The position numbers were made by a program, and so were the translations under genes. A stretch of DNA of 35,253 nt from contig JAEZWL010000227.1 in assembly GCA_023420245.1 (NCBI GenBank), forward strand, positions 1 to 35,253, read 5' to 3'. The stretch comes from Bacillota bacterium (lineage in GTDB: Bacteria > Bacillota > Clostridia > Oscillospirales > Acutalibacteraceae). The notes under the pieces were generated by a model, which was given only the letters and a program-made list of their open reading frames with translations, was not told where the DNA came from and ran no database searches. Positions 7,764 to 14,457 of the stretch are shown here, piece after piece. Position 1 is the first letter of the stretch. Every line of letters starts with the position of its first letter.

Positions 7764-8486
7764 ATGCAGGAAAATCAATCTCTCACTCTAAAAAAGGGAC
7801 TAAAAGACGGTATGCCGATCTGTTTGGGATACATCAGCGTATCCTTCGCGTTCGGTTTGATGGCCACAGAGGGAGGACTGCCGGTTTGGGTGGCACTGCT
7901 CATCTCTATGACCAATCTGACCAGCGCGGGGCAGTTCGCGGGAACGGCGCTGATCCTTTCCGGCGGATTATACCTTGAAATCGCGGTTACCACCTTTGTT
8001 ATCAATATTCGCTATATGCTGATGTCGCTCTCGCTTTCGCAGAAGGTGGATGAGACAATGAGCAATTTGCAGCGCTGGGTGCTTTCCTTCGGCGTTACGG
8101 ATGAAATCTTCGCGGTTGCCATGCAGCAGAACGGAAGCATCAATGCCCGCTACCTTGCAGGGCTGATTGCCACACCCTATATCGGCTGGACGCTTGGAAC
8201 CCTTCTTGGCGCGACCGCGACCGGTCTTCTTCCCGCCGGAGTGCGTACGGCGCTCGGGATTGCGATTTACGGTATGTTTATCGCAATCATTATTCCTCCC
8301 GCACGGCATTCGCGCCCGATTGCAAAGGTAATCCTCTTTGCAGCGGTGATTAGCTGTATTTTTAAATGGACGCCGTTTTTGAATCAGCTTTCCAGCGGAT
8401 GGGTCATCATCCTGTGTGCGGTAGTCGCTTCGGCTTACGCCGCGCTGCGCTATCCGGTGGAAGAAATAACGGAGGTGCAGGAATGA
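7764..8486 (+). CDS. azlC: AzlC-family branched-chain amino acid exporter, large subunit
   Basis: 240 residues, with five to seven hydrophobic segments. Family signatures include KDGMPICLGYISVSFAFG, an internal SAGQFAGTALI element (typical of AzlC/YgaZ), NIRYMLMSLSLS, and GVTDEIFAVA. With the small AzlD partner it forms an exporter of leucine, isoleucine and valine. The ATG at 7764 has GGAG at 6 bases; a longer frame starting at 7719 is unsupported. It is 125 bases after leuB and tail-overlaps azlD. Its location after leuAB suggests relief of surplus leucine. Possible 2-component specificity for azaleucine or methionine cannot be excluded. Confidence 0.93.
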   Translation: MQENQSLTLKKGLKDGMPICLGYISVSFAFGLMATEGGLPVWVALLISMTNLTSAGQFAGTALILSGGLYLEIAVTTFVINIRYMLMSLSLSQKVDETMSNLQRWVLSFGVTDEIFAVAMQQNGSINARYLAGLIATPYIGWTLGTLLGATATGLLPAGVRTALGIAIYGMFIAIIIPPARHSRPIAKVILFAAVISCIFKWTPFLNQLSSGWVIILCAVVASAYAALRYPVEEITEVQE

Positions 8487-8809
8487 ATTACCCAAGAATC
8501 CTGACCTGTATTTTTATTATGGCGTTCGTGACCTATCTTGTCCGAATGCTGCCGCTGGCTATCTTTAAAAAGAAGATTAACAACCGGTTTATCAAATCCT
8601 TTTTGGCATACGTACCTTATGCGGTTCTTTCGGCGATGACCTTTCCCGCGATTCTGTATTCCACCGCGAGCCTGTACTCCGCAGTCTTCGGTCTTGCCGT
8701 CGCGCTGCTCCTTGCTTATAAAAACAAAGGGCTGCTTACGGTCGCGCTCGGCTCAACCGCCGCGGTTTTCATTGCGGAGCAGCTTTTGCACGTTTTTCGC
8801 CTGTTATAA
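8483..8809 (+). CDS. azlD: AzlD-family branched-chain amino acid exporter, small subunit
   Basis: 108 residues with about four membrane helices. It has the AzlD hallmark FVTYLVRMLPLAIF near the N-terminus and the AVLSAMTFPAIL helix. The ATG overlaps the azlC stop (ATGA, 8483-8486), which is the standard coupled arrangement. It is required with AzlC for export of branched-chain amino acids. An open frame extending upstream to 8366 lies wholly in azlC and is not used. Confidence 0.93.
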   Translation: MNYPRILTCIFIMAFVTYLVRMLPLAIFKKKINNRFIKSFLAYVPYAVLSAMTFPAILYSTASLYSAVFGLAVALLLAYKNKGLLTVALGSTAAVFIAEQLLHVFRLL

Positions 8810-8838
8810 GAAATTAGAGTGAATGCAAGGAGTTTATC

Positions 8839-9291
8839 ATGAATATTCGTTATGTTCATACCAATCTGATCGCAAAGGATTGGAAGCAGCTTTCGCTGTT
8901 TTACCAGAGGGTGTTCGGCTGCAAACCGGTTCTTCCCCGGCGCGACTTGAGCGGGAAATGGCTGGAAAATTTGACGGGAATCAAAAACGCACATGTAAAG
9001 GGAGAACACTTGACACTTCCCGGCTACGGCGAAAGCCTGCCGACGCTTGAGATTTTCTCCTACGATTCCATGAGTTCCGTTAACCCCAAGGCGGTAAACG
9101 GGATTGGATTTGGTCACATTGCCTTTGAAGTGGATAATGTGGCAGAAATACTGGAGAAGATAAAAAAAGCGGGTGGTGGTCAGGTAGGCGAGCTGGTCCG
9201 AACGGAGTACCCGAACAGCATTACCGCCACGTTCGTATACGCCAGAGATATCGAGGGAAATATCATCGAGCTGCAAAGCTGGGAGAAATAA
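8839..9291 (+). CDS. VOC-family (glyoxalase/bleomycin resistance-like) protein
   Basis: 150 residues. It has the two beta-alpha-beta-beta-beta modules of the vicinal oxygen chelate fold. The first starts with YVHTNLIAKDWKQLSLFYQ and the second with GFGHIAFEVDNVAEILEKIKKAGG. Likely metal ligands are His7, Glu in TLEIF, His in FGHIAF and Glu in NIIELQ, all present. A partner lactoylglutathione lyase, dioxygenase or resistance function cannot be chosen from sequence. The ATG has an AAGGAG site. It follows azlD by 29 bases and could be transcribed with it. Confidence 0.85.
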   Translation: MNIRYVHTNLIAKDWKQLSLFYQRVFGCKPVLPRRDLSGKWLENLTGIKNAHVKGEHLTLPGYGESLPTLEIFSYDSMSSVNPKAVNGIGFGHIAFEVDNVAEILEKIKKAGGGQVGELVRTEYPNSITATFVYARDIEGNIIELQSWEK

Positions 9292-9365
9292 CGGGACTAA
9301 ATGCGCTTATTTTGGCTATGCCGAAAAATAAAGAACCCTATTTCTGTCTTTTGCATATAATGAGG

Positions 9366-9397
9366 CAGGGGCCGCTGTGTGTACACAGCGGCCCCTG
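9366..9397. terminator. Strong hairpin between convergent genes
   Basis: CAGGGGCCGCTGTG (9366-9379) and CACAGCGGCCCCTG (9384-9397) are exact complements with a 4-base loop. The VOC gene ends at 9291 on the plus strand and the deaminase ends at 9432 on the minus strand, so it probably terminates both. The T tracts on either side are weak. Confidence 0.6.
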
Positions 9398-9431
9398 CGG
9401 GCTTGTCGGCTTTTCGAATAAGAATGCAGAA

Positions 9432-9920
9432 TCAATATCCGAATTTCCCCAAAAGGGATTCATCGTTCTGCACCCACTCGTCCACATAAACAGACGTATA
9501 TTTTGTTTTGGTGTTTCGAACAATCACTCTGGTGATGCCCGCGTTGATAATCAAGCGCTTGCACATGGAACAGGAGGAAGCATTTTCCACATATTCCCCG
9601 GTTTTTACGTCTCTGCCCGCGAGGTAGAGCGTACTTCCGATCATATCACTCCGGGAGGCGCTGATGATGGCGTTCGCCTCCGCGTGAACCGAGCGGCACA
9701 GCTCGTAGCGTTCTCCGCGCGGCACGCCGAGCGTTTCCCGCACGCAAACACCGGCGTCGATGCAGTTGCGTCTGCCGCGCGGCGCACCCGTGTAGCCGGT
9801 GGACACGATTTCATCGTTTTTCACAATGATCGCCCCAAAATTTCTGCGCAGGCAGGTGCCTCGCTCCAATACGGTCTCCGCGATATCGAGGTAATAATTT
9901 TCCTTGTCTGTGCGATTCAT
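9432..9920 (-). CDS. Deoxycytidylate deaminase-family protein (ComEB-like)
   Basis: 162 residues. It has the zinc deaminase motifs: His79-Ala-Glu81 (SVHAEANAII) and Cys117-x-x-Cys120 (SSCSMCKRLI). The usual Pro before the first Cys is replaced by Ser. The N-terminal GTCLRRNFGAIIVKNDEIVSTGY and the GAPRG/C insertion (RGRRNCIDAGVCVRE) are typical of dCMP deaminases, which convert dCMP to dUMP for thymidylate synthesis. A ComEB-type role in competence operons is not indicated by the neighbours. The ATG has a GGGAGG site. It is divergent from rsmA. Confidence 0.9.
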   Translation of the reverse strand: MNRTDKENYYLDIAETVLERGTCLRRNFGAIIVKNDEIVSTGYTGAPRGRRNCIDAGVCVRETLGVPRGERYELCRSVHAEANAIISASRSDMIGSTLYLAGRDVKTGEYVENASSCSMCKRLIINAGITRVIVRNTKTKYTSVYVDEWVQNDESLLGKFGY

Positions 9921-9981
9921 TTGAATGCCTCCCGTTATGTAATCATATGCTAATCATATTGTATTTTCGACGAATAATCAA

Positions 9982-10010
9982 TGGAAATGAGCGAATTTCT
10001 ATGATATAAT
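9982..10010 (+). promoter_or_regulatory. rsmA promoter (extended -10)
   Basis: TATAAT at 10005-10010 is preceded by TGA, an extended -10. A weak -35 (TGGAAA, 9982-9987) is 17 bp upstream. It lies about 60 bases before the rsmA start. Confidence 0.6.
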
Positions 10011-10069
10011 AAGGAAACATTTTAAAGGAACAGACTTACCTGCACAGGTAAATGCTGCGAGGAGATCAA

Positions 10070-10960
10070 ATGTATCAGCTATCGGATATGTCTACCATAA
10101 AGAGCATTCTTGCCCGCCACGGCTTTCGCTTCTCCAAATCGCTCGGTCAGAACTTTCTGATTAACCCCGAGGTCTGCCCCAGAATGGCCGCCGAGTGCGG
10201 CGCGGGAAAAGGGTTCGGCGTTTTGGAGATCGGTCCCGGAATCGGCGTGCTGACAGCGGAGCTGGCCCGGGTTGCGGAAAAAGTGGTTTCCGTCGAGCTT
10301 GACCAGCGCCTTCTGCCGGTTCTTGCCGAAACGCTTTCCGGCTTTTCCAACGTGAAGGTTGTGAACGGCGATATTTTAAAAGAGGATTTACACAGGCTGC
10401 TTTCCGAAGAGTTTGCCGGGATGGAGGTTGTGGTCTGCGCGAATCTGCCGTATTACATCACCTCGCCGGTTATCATGCGCCTTCTGGAAGAGCGCCTTCC
10501 AATCCGTGCAATTACGGTAATGGTACAAAAGGAAGCGGCAAACCGCCTGTGCGCTTTGCCTGGTAACAGGGAGTGCGGCGCGGTGAGCGTGGCGGTGCGG
10601 TATTACGCAGAGCCCCAAATTCTGTTTGAGGTGGATCGCTCCAGTTTTCTCCCTCCGCCGAATGTGGATTCTGCCGTGATACGGTTGGATATCCGCACGG
10701 AACCCGCTGTCAAAATCATAAGTGAAACGAATTTTTTTGCGCTTGTTAAGGCGGCGTTCGGAAGAAGACGCAAAACCGTTCTGAATTCGGTTACCGCCGG
10801 GCTGTTGATGGGTAAGGAGCCGGTGTCACGTGCGCTGGAACGTGCGCAAATTTCCGCGAACGCGCGCGCGGAACAGCTTACGATGGAACAGCTCGCGACA
10901 TTTTCCAACGAACTGTTCCGAAAGGATACGGGAAAAGAAACGGACAGAGGAGGGTTATAA
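10070..10960 (+). CDS. rsmA: 16S rRNA (adenine1518-N6/adenine1519-N6)-dimethyltransferase
   Basis: 296 residues, slightly longer than the usual 270-290. It dimethylates two adjacent adenines in the 3' terminal hairpin of 16S rRNA with SAM, a late small-subunit assembly step. It shows SLGQNFL (residues 25-30), the SAM-binding VLEIGPGIGVLT, VVSVELDQRL, NGDIL, the catalytic NLPYYITSPVI, and SFLPPPNVDSAVIRL, all in the KsgA order. The ATG at 10070 has GAGGAG 5 bases before it; an earlier ATG at 10052 lacks a site. The stop overlaps the start of the next small gene (TAATG). It is divergent from the deaminase gene. Confidence 0.97.
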   Translation: MYQLSDMSTIKSILARHGFRFSKSLGQNFLINPEVCPRMAAECGAGKGFGVLEIGPGIGVLTAELARVAEKVVSVELDQRLLPVLAETLSGFSNVKVVNGDILKEDLHRLLSEEFAGMEVVVCANLPYYITSPVIMRLLEERLPIRAITVMVQKEAANRLCALPGNRECGAVSVAVRYYAEPQILFEVDRSSFLPPPNVDSAVIRLDIRTEPAVKIISETNFFALVKAAFGRRRKTVLNSVTAGLLMGKEPVSRALERAQISANARAEQLTMEQLATFSNELFRKDTGKETDRGGL

Positions 10961-11193
10961 TGAGCGACGGAAAACTGGCTCTGATTTTTTTTGAAGTCGG
11001 TTTGGTTCTGACCCTGATTTCTATGGTTTTAGGTCCCTTCAGCATCGCCGATTGGGCGATTGCCTCCGCCGCGGTTGCCTGCATCACAGCAATCGGCGGC
11101 ATGTATCTGGCTTTCAGCAGCTGGGATGAGCCGGATGAGAAAGATGAAGAATTGGAGAATGACCTTGATCATAACAGCCCGACAGCGCAGTAA
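10960..11193 (+). CDS. Small two-helix membrane protein, acidic tail
   Basis: 77 residues. Two hydrophobic segments (about 6-26 and 31-52) are followed by a strongly acidic tail (DEPDEKDEELENDLDHN). No family is recognised. It overlaps the rsmA stop by one base and has a GAGGAGGG site, so it is translated with rsmA. Its last part is duplicated at 12166-12234, where the copy runs into the ABC-F start. The tail may be cytoplasmic and interact with basic partners, but that is speculation. Confidence 0.75.
   Translation: MSDGKLALIFFEVGLVLTLISMVLGPFSIADWAIASAAVACITAIGGMYLAFSSWDEPDEKDEELENDLDHNSPTAQ
11130..11193 (+). repeat. Gene-tail repeat, copy A
   Basis: 33 identical bases (11130-11162 equals 12168-12200) continue as a diverged match through the stop codon. 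This is the 3' end of the small membrane protein gene; the second copy is 1.04 kb downstream. Confidence 0.85.
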
Positions 11194-11226
11194 GCGGCAG
11201 GCTCCGTCCTTGCTTACACGGGCTGT
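11174..11226. other. Long two-part hairpin between convergent genes
   Basis: ACAGCCCG (11174-11181) pairs with CGGGCTGT (11219-11226) and GTAAGC (11190-11195) pairs with GCTTAC (11212-11217). It spans the end of the small protein gene and touches the stop of the CofE-like gene. No T tract follows, so it is not a textbook terminator. Confidence 0.45.
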
Positions 11227-11227
11227 A

Positions 11228-11941
11228 TTAAGCACCGTTGGTCACTTTTCTGACGATTGCAATCGGCGTTTGTTCCCAGTCCTGCCCCAGCGGATTGTCG
11301 GAAAACATCTGCCGAAGAAGGCAGTTGTCTAAATCCGCGCTGGATTTTCCGAGCACTTCGCAGGACAGGTCATTCGAATCTATGATAACAACAGGGTGCC
11401 CCGTCTGCTTGCTTAAAGCCCTTGCAACGCCGGAAGGATTTTCGGGCGCAAATTTGGCATATCTGTTATAGGGCGGAATGGTGCAGTCACACGGCCCGTC
11501 AATCGCCCGCCCCTTCATTCCGACTATTCGGTAAAATACACCGTGAATTCCGAACAGTTTGGTAACAGCGGAGCAAAAGGCCGCGAACAGTATGGTCGGC
11601 AAACCGATATCCCTTAGGGCGAGCTCCATTGTCCACGGGCTGCCTAATCCGATCCCGTACGGGGACTTATGCACGAATCGATATAAAAAATTGGCTATCC
11701 GGGAGACTTTAATTTCATCGATCGGCAGTGCCCGCCCTTGAACAATGGCGACAATTTTTTCGCATATAAACAGGATATCGTTGGATTCCGCGAGTGGACA
11801 CACCTGATTTTCCAATATTTCCTTCAGCTTGTCCCCTTTCATGATCAGATGCGTTCTAACCGGATAGCGCGCGAAATTTCCGCCCGTTGTTGTAATAATA
11901 AGGCTCTTTCCTTCGTTTGGTTTCAGATCACAAATATCCAT
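11228..11941 (-). CDS. Coenzyme F420-0:L-glutamate ligase (CofE)-like protein
   Basis: About 237 residues. The GKSLIITTTGGNFARYPVRT start, DILFICEKIVAIVQGRA, and the motif PVVIIDSND match the clostridial branch of the F420 gamma-glutamyl ligase family. The true enzyme adds gamma-linked glutamate to F420-0 with GTP. No other F420 gene is visible and most Firmicutes lack F420, so the substrate here is probably different. ATG at 11941 has GGAG 11 bases upstream; a TTG at 11962 is the other possible start. The gene faces its neighbours on the opposite strand and lies exactly between two copies of a duplicated gene tail, which suggests a later insertion. Confidence 0.75.
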   Translation of the reverse strand: MDICDLKPNEGKSLIITTTGGNFARYPVRTHLIMKGDKLKEILENQVCPLAESNDILFICEKIVAIVQGRALPIDEIKVSRIANFLYRFVHKSPYGIGLGSPWTMELALRDIGLPTILFAAFCSAVTKLFGIHGVFYRIVGMKGRAIDGPCDCTIPPYNRYAKFAPENPSGVARALSKQTGHPVVIIDSNDLSCEVLGKSSADLDNCLLRQMFSDNPLGQDWEQTPIAIVRKVTNGA

Positions 11942-11991
11942 CAGATGTAATTCTCCATTCAATAAAATTAGAGATTTTATTTTAAATCCTT

Positions 11992-12019
11992 TTTATAGAA
12001 TAGAGCATAATTCTTACAA
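11992..12019 (-). promoter_or_regulatory. Promoter of the CofE-like gene
   Basis: On the minus strand TTGTAA (12019-12014), a 16-bp spacer and TATAAA (11997-11992) give a moderate promoter about 50 bases before the ATG. Confidence 0.45.
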
Positions 12020-12165
12020 AATGACAGGTTTGTTTCTTACGGGATTCTTAAGATAATTGTCTTTTTGAATTTTGCATCAATAGTTTAGTCCCGAATATTT
12101 CGCGTAATTTTTACTTGCTATAGCAGCAGCGTAAAGTGGCAGATTTGGCTTTTTTTGCAGCCGGA

Positions 12166-12234
12166 ATGCCGGATGAGAAAGATGAAGAATTGGAGAATGA
12201 ATTTGATCATACTGACAGCGGAACAGCTCAATAA
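12166..12234 (+). pseudogene. Remnant of the small membrane protein gene (copy B of the repeat)
   Basis: In frame, this reads PDEKDEELENEFDHTDSG and then TAQ and a stop, nearly the same as the tail of the protein ending at 11193. The membrane helices are missing and upstream similarity (around 12138-12166) is weak, so it is a truncated copy. It overlaps the ABC-F start by about 30 bases, which probably shows the ancestral coupling of the two genes. Confidence 0.75.
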
Positions 12235-13981
12235 AAGCTATGTGGAACGCCCGCTTTTAAAGGATGCTTCCCTCACCGTCAGCGAGGGGGATAAAATCGG
12301 CGTAATCGGTGTAAACGGCACCGGAATATCGACATTTTTAATAATCAAAGCTGGGGTAGAACTGCGGGACAGCGGCAAAATCACCAAATCGGTCGGAACG
12401 ACAATCGGTTATCTGCCGCAGAATCCGGTCTTTGAAAAGCATAATTCGGTCTGGGAGCAGGTTTTGTCCAACCTGTCGGCGGGAAAGACCGAAGCGCAGG
12501 AATACGAATGCAAGTCAATCTTGACAAAGCTTGGAATCACAGATTTTGACAGAGACGTCAGCCTGCTTTCCGGCGGGCAGAAAAAGCGGGTGGCTATGGC
12601 CGCCGCGCTTGCGGGAAAGGTCGATCTTCTGATTCTGGACGAGCCTACCAACCATATCGATAATGAAATGGTCTGCTGGCTGGAAAATTACCTCGCCCGT
12701 TACAACGGCGCACTGCTGATGGTGACTCATGACCGTTATTTTCTGGAGAAGGTGACGAACCGCATCGTGGAGCTGCAGAACGGGGAACTAACCGCATACC
12801 CCGCCAATTATTCCAAATATCTCGAATTAAAGGCACAGCGGGAGGAAATGCTTGCCGCGAGCGAGCGGAAGCGGCAGACTCTGCTGCGTAAGGAGCTTGC
12901 CTGGATTCGGCGCGGCGCGCGGGCGAGAAGTACCAAAGCGAGGTTCCGCGTGGAGCGTTATGAGGAGCTGAGTGAGCAGTCAGCGCCGGAGGAACAGAAA
13001 AAGCTTCAATTTAGCTCCATCGGTTCTAGGTTGGGAAAGAAAATCATTGAGATTGAAAATATTTCAAAGTGTTACGACGGACATATTTTATTTCACGATT
13101 TCAGCTACCATTTTTTGCGGGATGACCGTATCGGTCTGATCGGACCGAACGGCTGCGGAAAATCCACGCTTCTCAAAGTGCTGCTCGGGTTGGAGAAACC
13201 GGATACGGGCAGCGTCAGCATTGGGGAAACGGTGAAGATCGGCTATTTTTCTCAGGAGAGCGAAGAAATGGATTGCTCCCAGCGTGCGATTGACTATATC
13301 AGTGATATCGCGGAGCAAATTGCTACGCCGGAAGGAGTGCTGACTCCTTCGCAGATGCTGGAAAAATTTCTTTTTCCGCCTGAATTGCAGTACACGGTCA
13401 TCGGCAGGCTTTCCGGCGGAGAACGCCGCAGACTTTTCTTACTGAAAATACTGGTGGAAGCGCCGAACGTCCTCTTTTTGGATGAGCCTACCAACGATCT
13501 GGATATTCAGACCCTCACCGTTCTGGAGGATTATCTGGAAGGCTTTGCAGGAGCGGTAATCGCGGTATCCCATGACCGCTATTTTCTGGATAAAATGGCG
13601 GAGCATCTGTTTGCGTTTGAGCCGGACGGAACCCTTGGCCATTCTCTCGGCGGCTATACCGATTATCTGGAAAAGCGCGGGGAGCAGCAGAAGGAACTCG
13701 TTCCTCAAGCAGAGGAGAAGCCAAAAGGCAGCCGCCCAAAAAGTACGAAGCTGAAATTCTCCTTTAAGGAACAGCGTGAGTTTGACGAAATCGACTCCGT
13801 AATTGAAAAATTGGAGCAGGAGATTGCTTCCGTTCAAACCGAAATTGAAGCGCAGGCCAGTAATTTTGAGATCTTGCAGGAGCTGCTTCAGAAGAAAGAA
13901 AAGCTGGAAACTCAGCTTTCTGAAAAAACAGACCGCTGGGTTTATCTAAACGAGCTTGCGGAGCAGATTGAGAAGCAATAA
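12203..13981 (+). CDS. ABC-F family ATPase, Uup-like, with altered first Walker A
   Basis: About 592 residues, two ABC domains and no membrane segment. ABC-F proteins act on ribosomes. NBD1 has LSGGQKKR and LLILDEPTNHID, and NBD2 has GPNGCGKST, LSGGERRR and VLFLDEPTNDLD. The linker (AWIRRGARARSTKARFRVERYEEL) and the C-terminal coiled coil (residues about 520-592) are Uup-like. The first Walker A reads GVNGTGISTF instead of GxxGxGKST, so the phosphate-binding Lys is Ile (about residue 42). Start: TTG at 12203 has GGAG at 7 bases; ATG at 12197 has the same GGAG only 1 base away. The start overlaps the duplicated tail. Regulation of translation by that short ORF is possible. Confidence 0.92.
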   Translation: MIILTAEQLNKSYVERPLLKDASLTVSEGDKIGVIGVNGTGISTFLIIKAGVELRDSGKITKSVGTTIGYLPQNPVFEKHNSVWEQVLSNLSAGKTEAQEYECKSILTKLGITDFDRDVSLLSGGQKKRVAMAAALAGKVDLLILDEPTNHIDNEMVCWLENYLARYNGALLMVTHDRYFLEKVTNRIVELQNGELTAYPANYSKYLELKAQREEMLAASERKRQTLLRKELAWIRRGARARSTKARFRVERYEELSEQSAPEEQKKLQFSSIGSRLGKKIIEIENISKCYDGHILFHDFSYHFLRDDRIGLIGPNGCGKSTLLKVLLGLEKPDTGSVSIGETVKIGYFSQESEEMDCSQRAIDYISDIAEQIATPEGVLTPSQMLEKFLFPPELQYTVIGRLSGGERRRLFLLKILVEAPNVLFLDEPTNDLDIQTLTVLEDYLEGFAGAVIAVSHDRYFLDKMAEHLFAFEPDGTLGHSLGGYTDYLEKRGEQQKELVPQAEEKPKGSRPKSTKLKFSFKEQREFDEIDSVIEKLEQEIASVQTEIEAQASNFEILQELLQKKEKLETQLSEKTDRWVYLNELAEQIEKQ

Positions 13982-14002
13982 AATTAGAATTTGTACAAAA
14001 TG

Positions 14003-14030
14003 GAGGTGTTGCAAGACGCCTCTATTTTTG
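14003..14030 (+). terminator. Intrinsic terminator after the ABC-F gene
   Basis: GAGGTGT (14003-14009) pairs with ACGCCTC (14016-14022), one G-U pair, then TATTTTTG follows. It separates the ABC-F gene from the padR operon. Confidence 0.75.
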
Positions 14031-14044
14031 TTAATAAATTTAGG

Positions 14045-14091
14045 TTGACATACATAGATCATCTATATATAATGTTATATAGATGATCTAT
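14045..14091 (+). promoter_or_regulatory. Consensus promoter overlapping a 16-bp perfect palindrome (second PadR operator)
   Basis: TTGACA (14045-14050), a 17-bp spacer and TATAAT (14068-14073) form a perfect promoter. An inverted repeat of ATAGATCATCTATATA (14054-14069) and TATATAGATGATCTAT (14076-14091) around a 6-bp centre covers the spacer, -10 and start region. Autorepression by the adjacent PadR is the likely use. The sequence differs from the palindrome at 2614-2642, so the two PadR proteins probably have separate sites. Confidence 0.85.
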
Positions 14092-14115
14092 ATAAAGGAA
14101 GGATTGAAGGTGCCA

Positions 14116-14457
14116 ATGGATAAAAGCCTTTTGACTGGGAGCACGACTATGCTGATTTTACAGCTTCTCAAAGAAGCCGATATGTACGGCTACCAGATGA
14201 TTGAAGAATTAAGCAAAAAGTCTAAAAATGTTTTTGAGCTGAAAGCCGGTACCCTGTATCCTTTGCTTCATACCCTGGAGCATAAGGGGCTTGTCACATC
14301 TTATGACGAAACAGTGGAACGTGCAAGAATCCGAAAGTACTACCGTATTACTAAAAACGGAATTCGGTACCTGCATGAGAAAAAAGAGGAGTGGAATAAA
14401 TTCACAGCGGCGGTGAATGATGTTTTGGGAGGTGGCGGCGTTGTTACCTTCGAATAA
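14116..14457 (+). CDS. PadR-family transcriptional regulator
   Basis: About 113 residues. It has MYGYQMIEEL, FELKAGTLYPLLHTLEHKGL and the wing RARIRKYYRIT, typical of PadR proteins of about 110 residues. The ATG at 14116 has GAAGG 5 bases before it; a GTG at 14110 with AAGGAAGG at 7 bases is an equally good start. A longer frame from 14083 begins inside the operator palindrome and is not used. The stop overlaps the start of the SEDS gene, so the two form an operon. It differs clearly from the other PadR (2202-2516). Confidence 0.92.
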   Translation: MDKSLLTGSTTMLILQLLKEADMYGYQMIEELSKKSKNVFELKAGTLYPLLHTLEHKGLVTSYDETVERARIRKYYRITKNGIRYLHEKKEEWNKFTAAVNDVLGGGGVVTFE

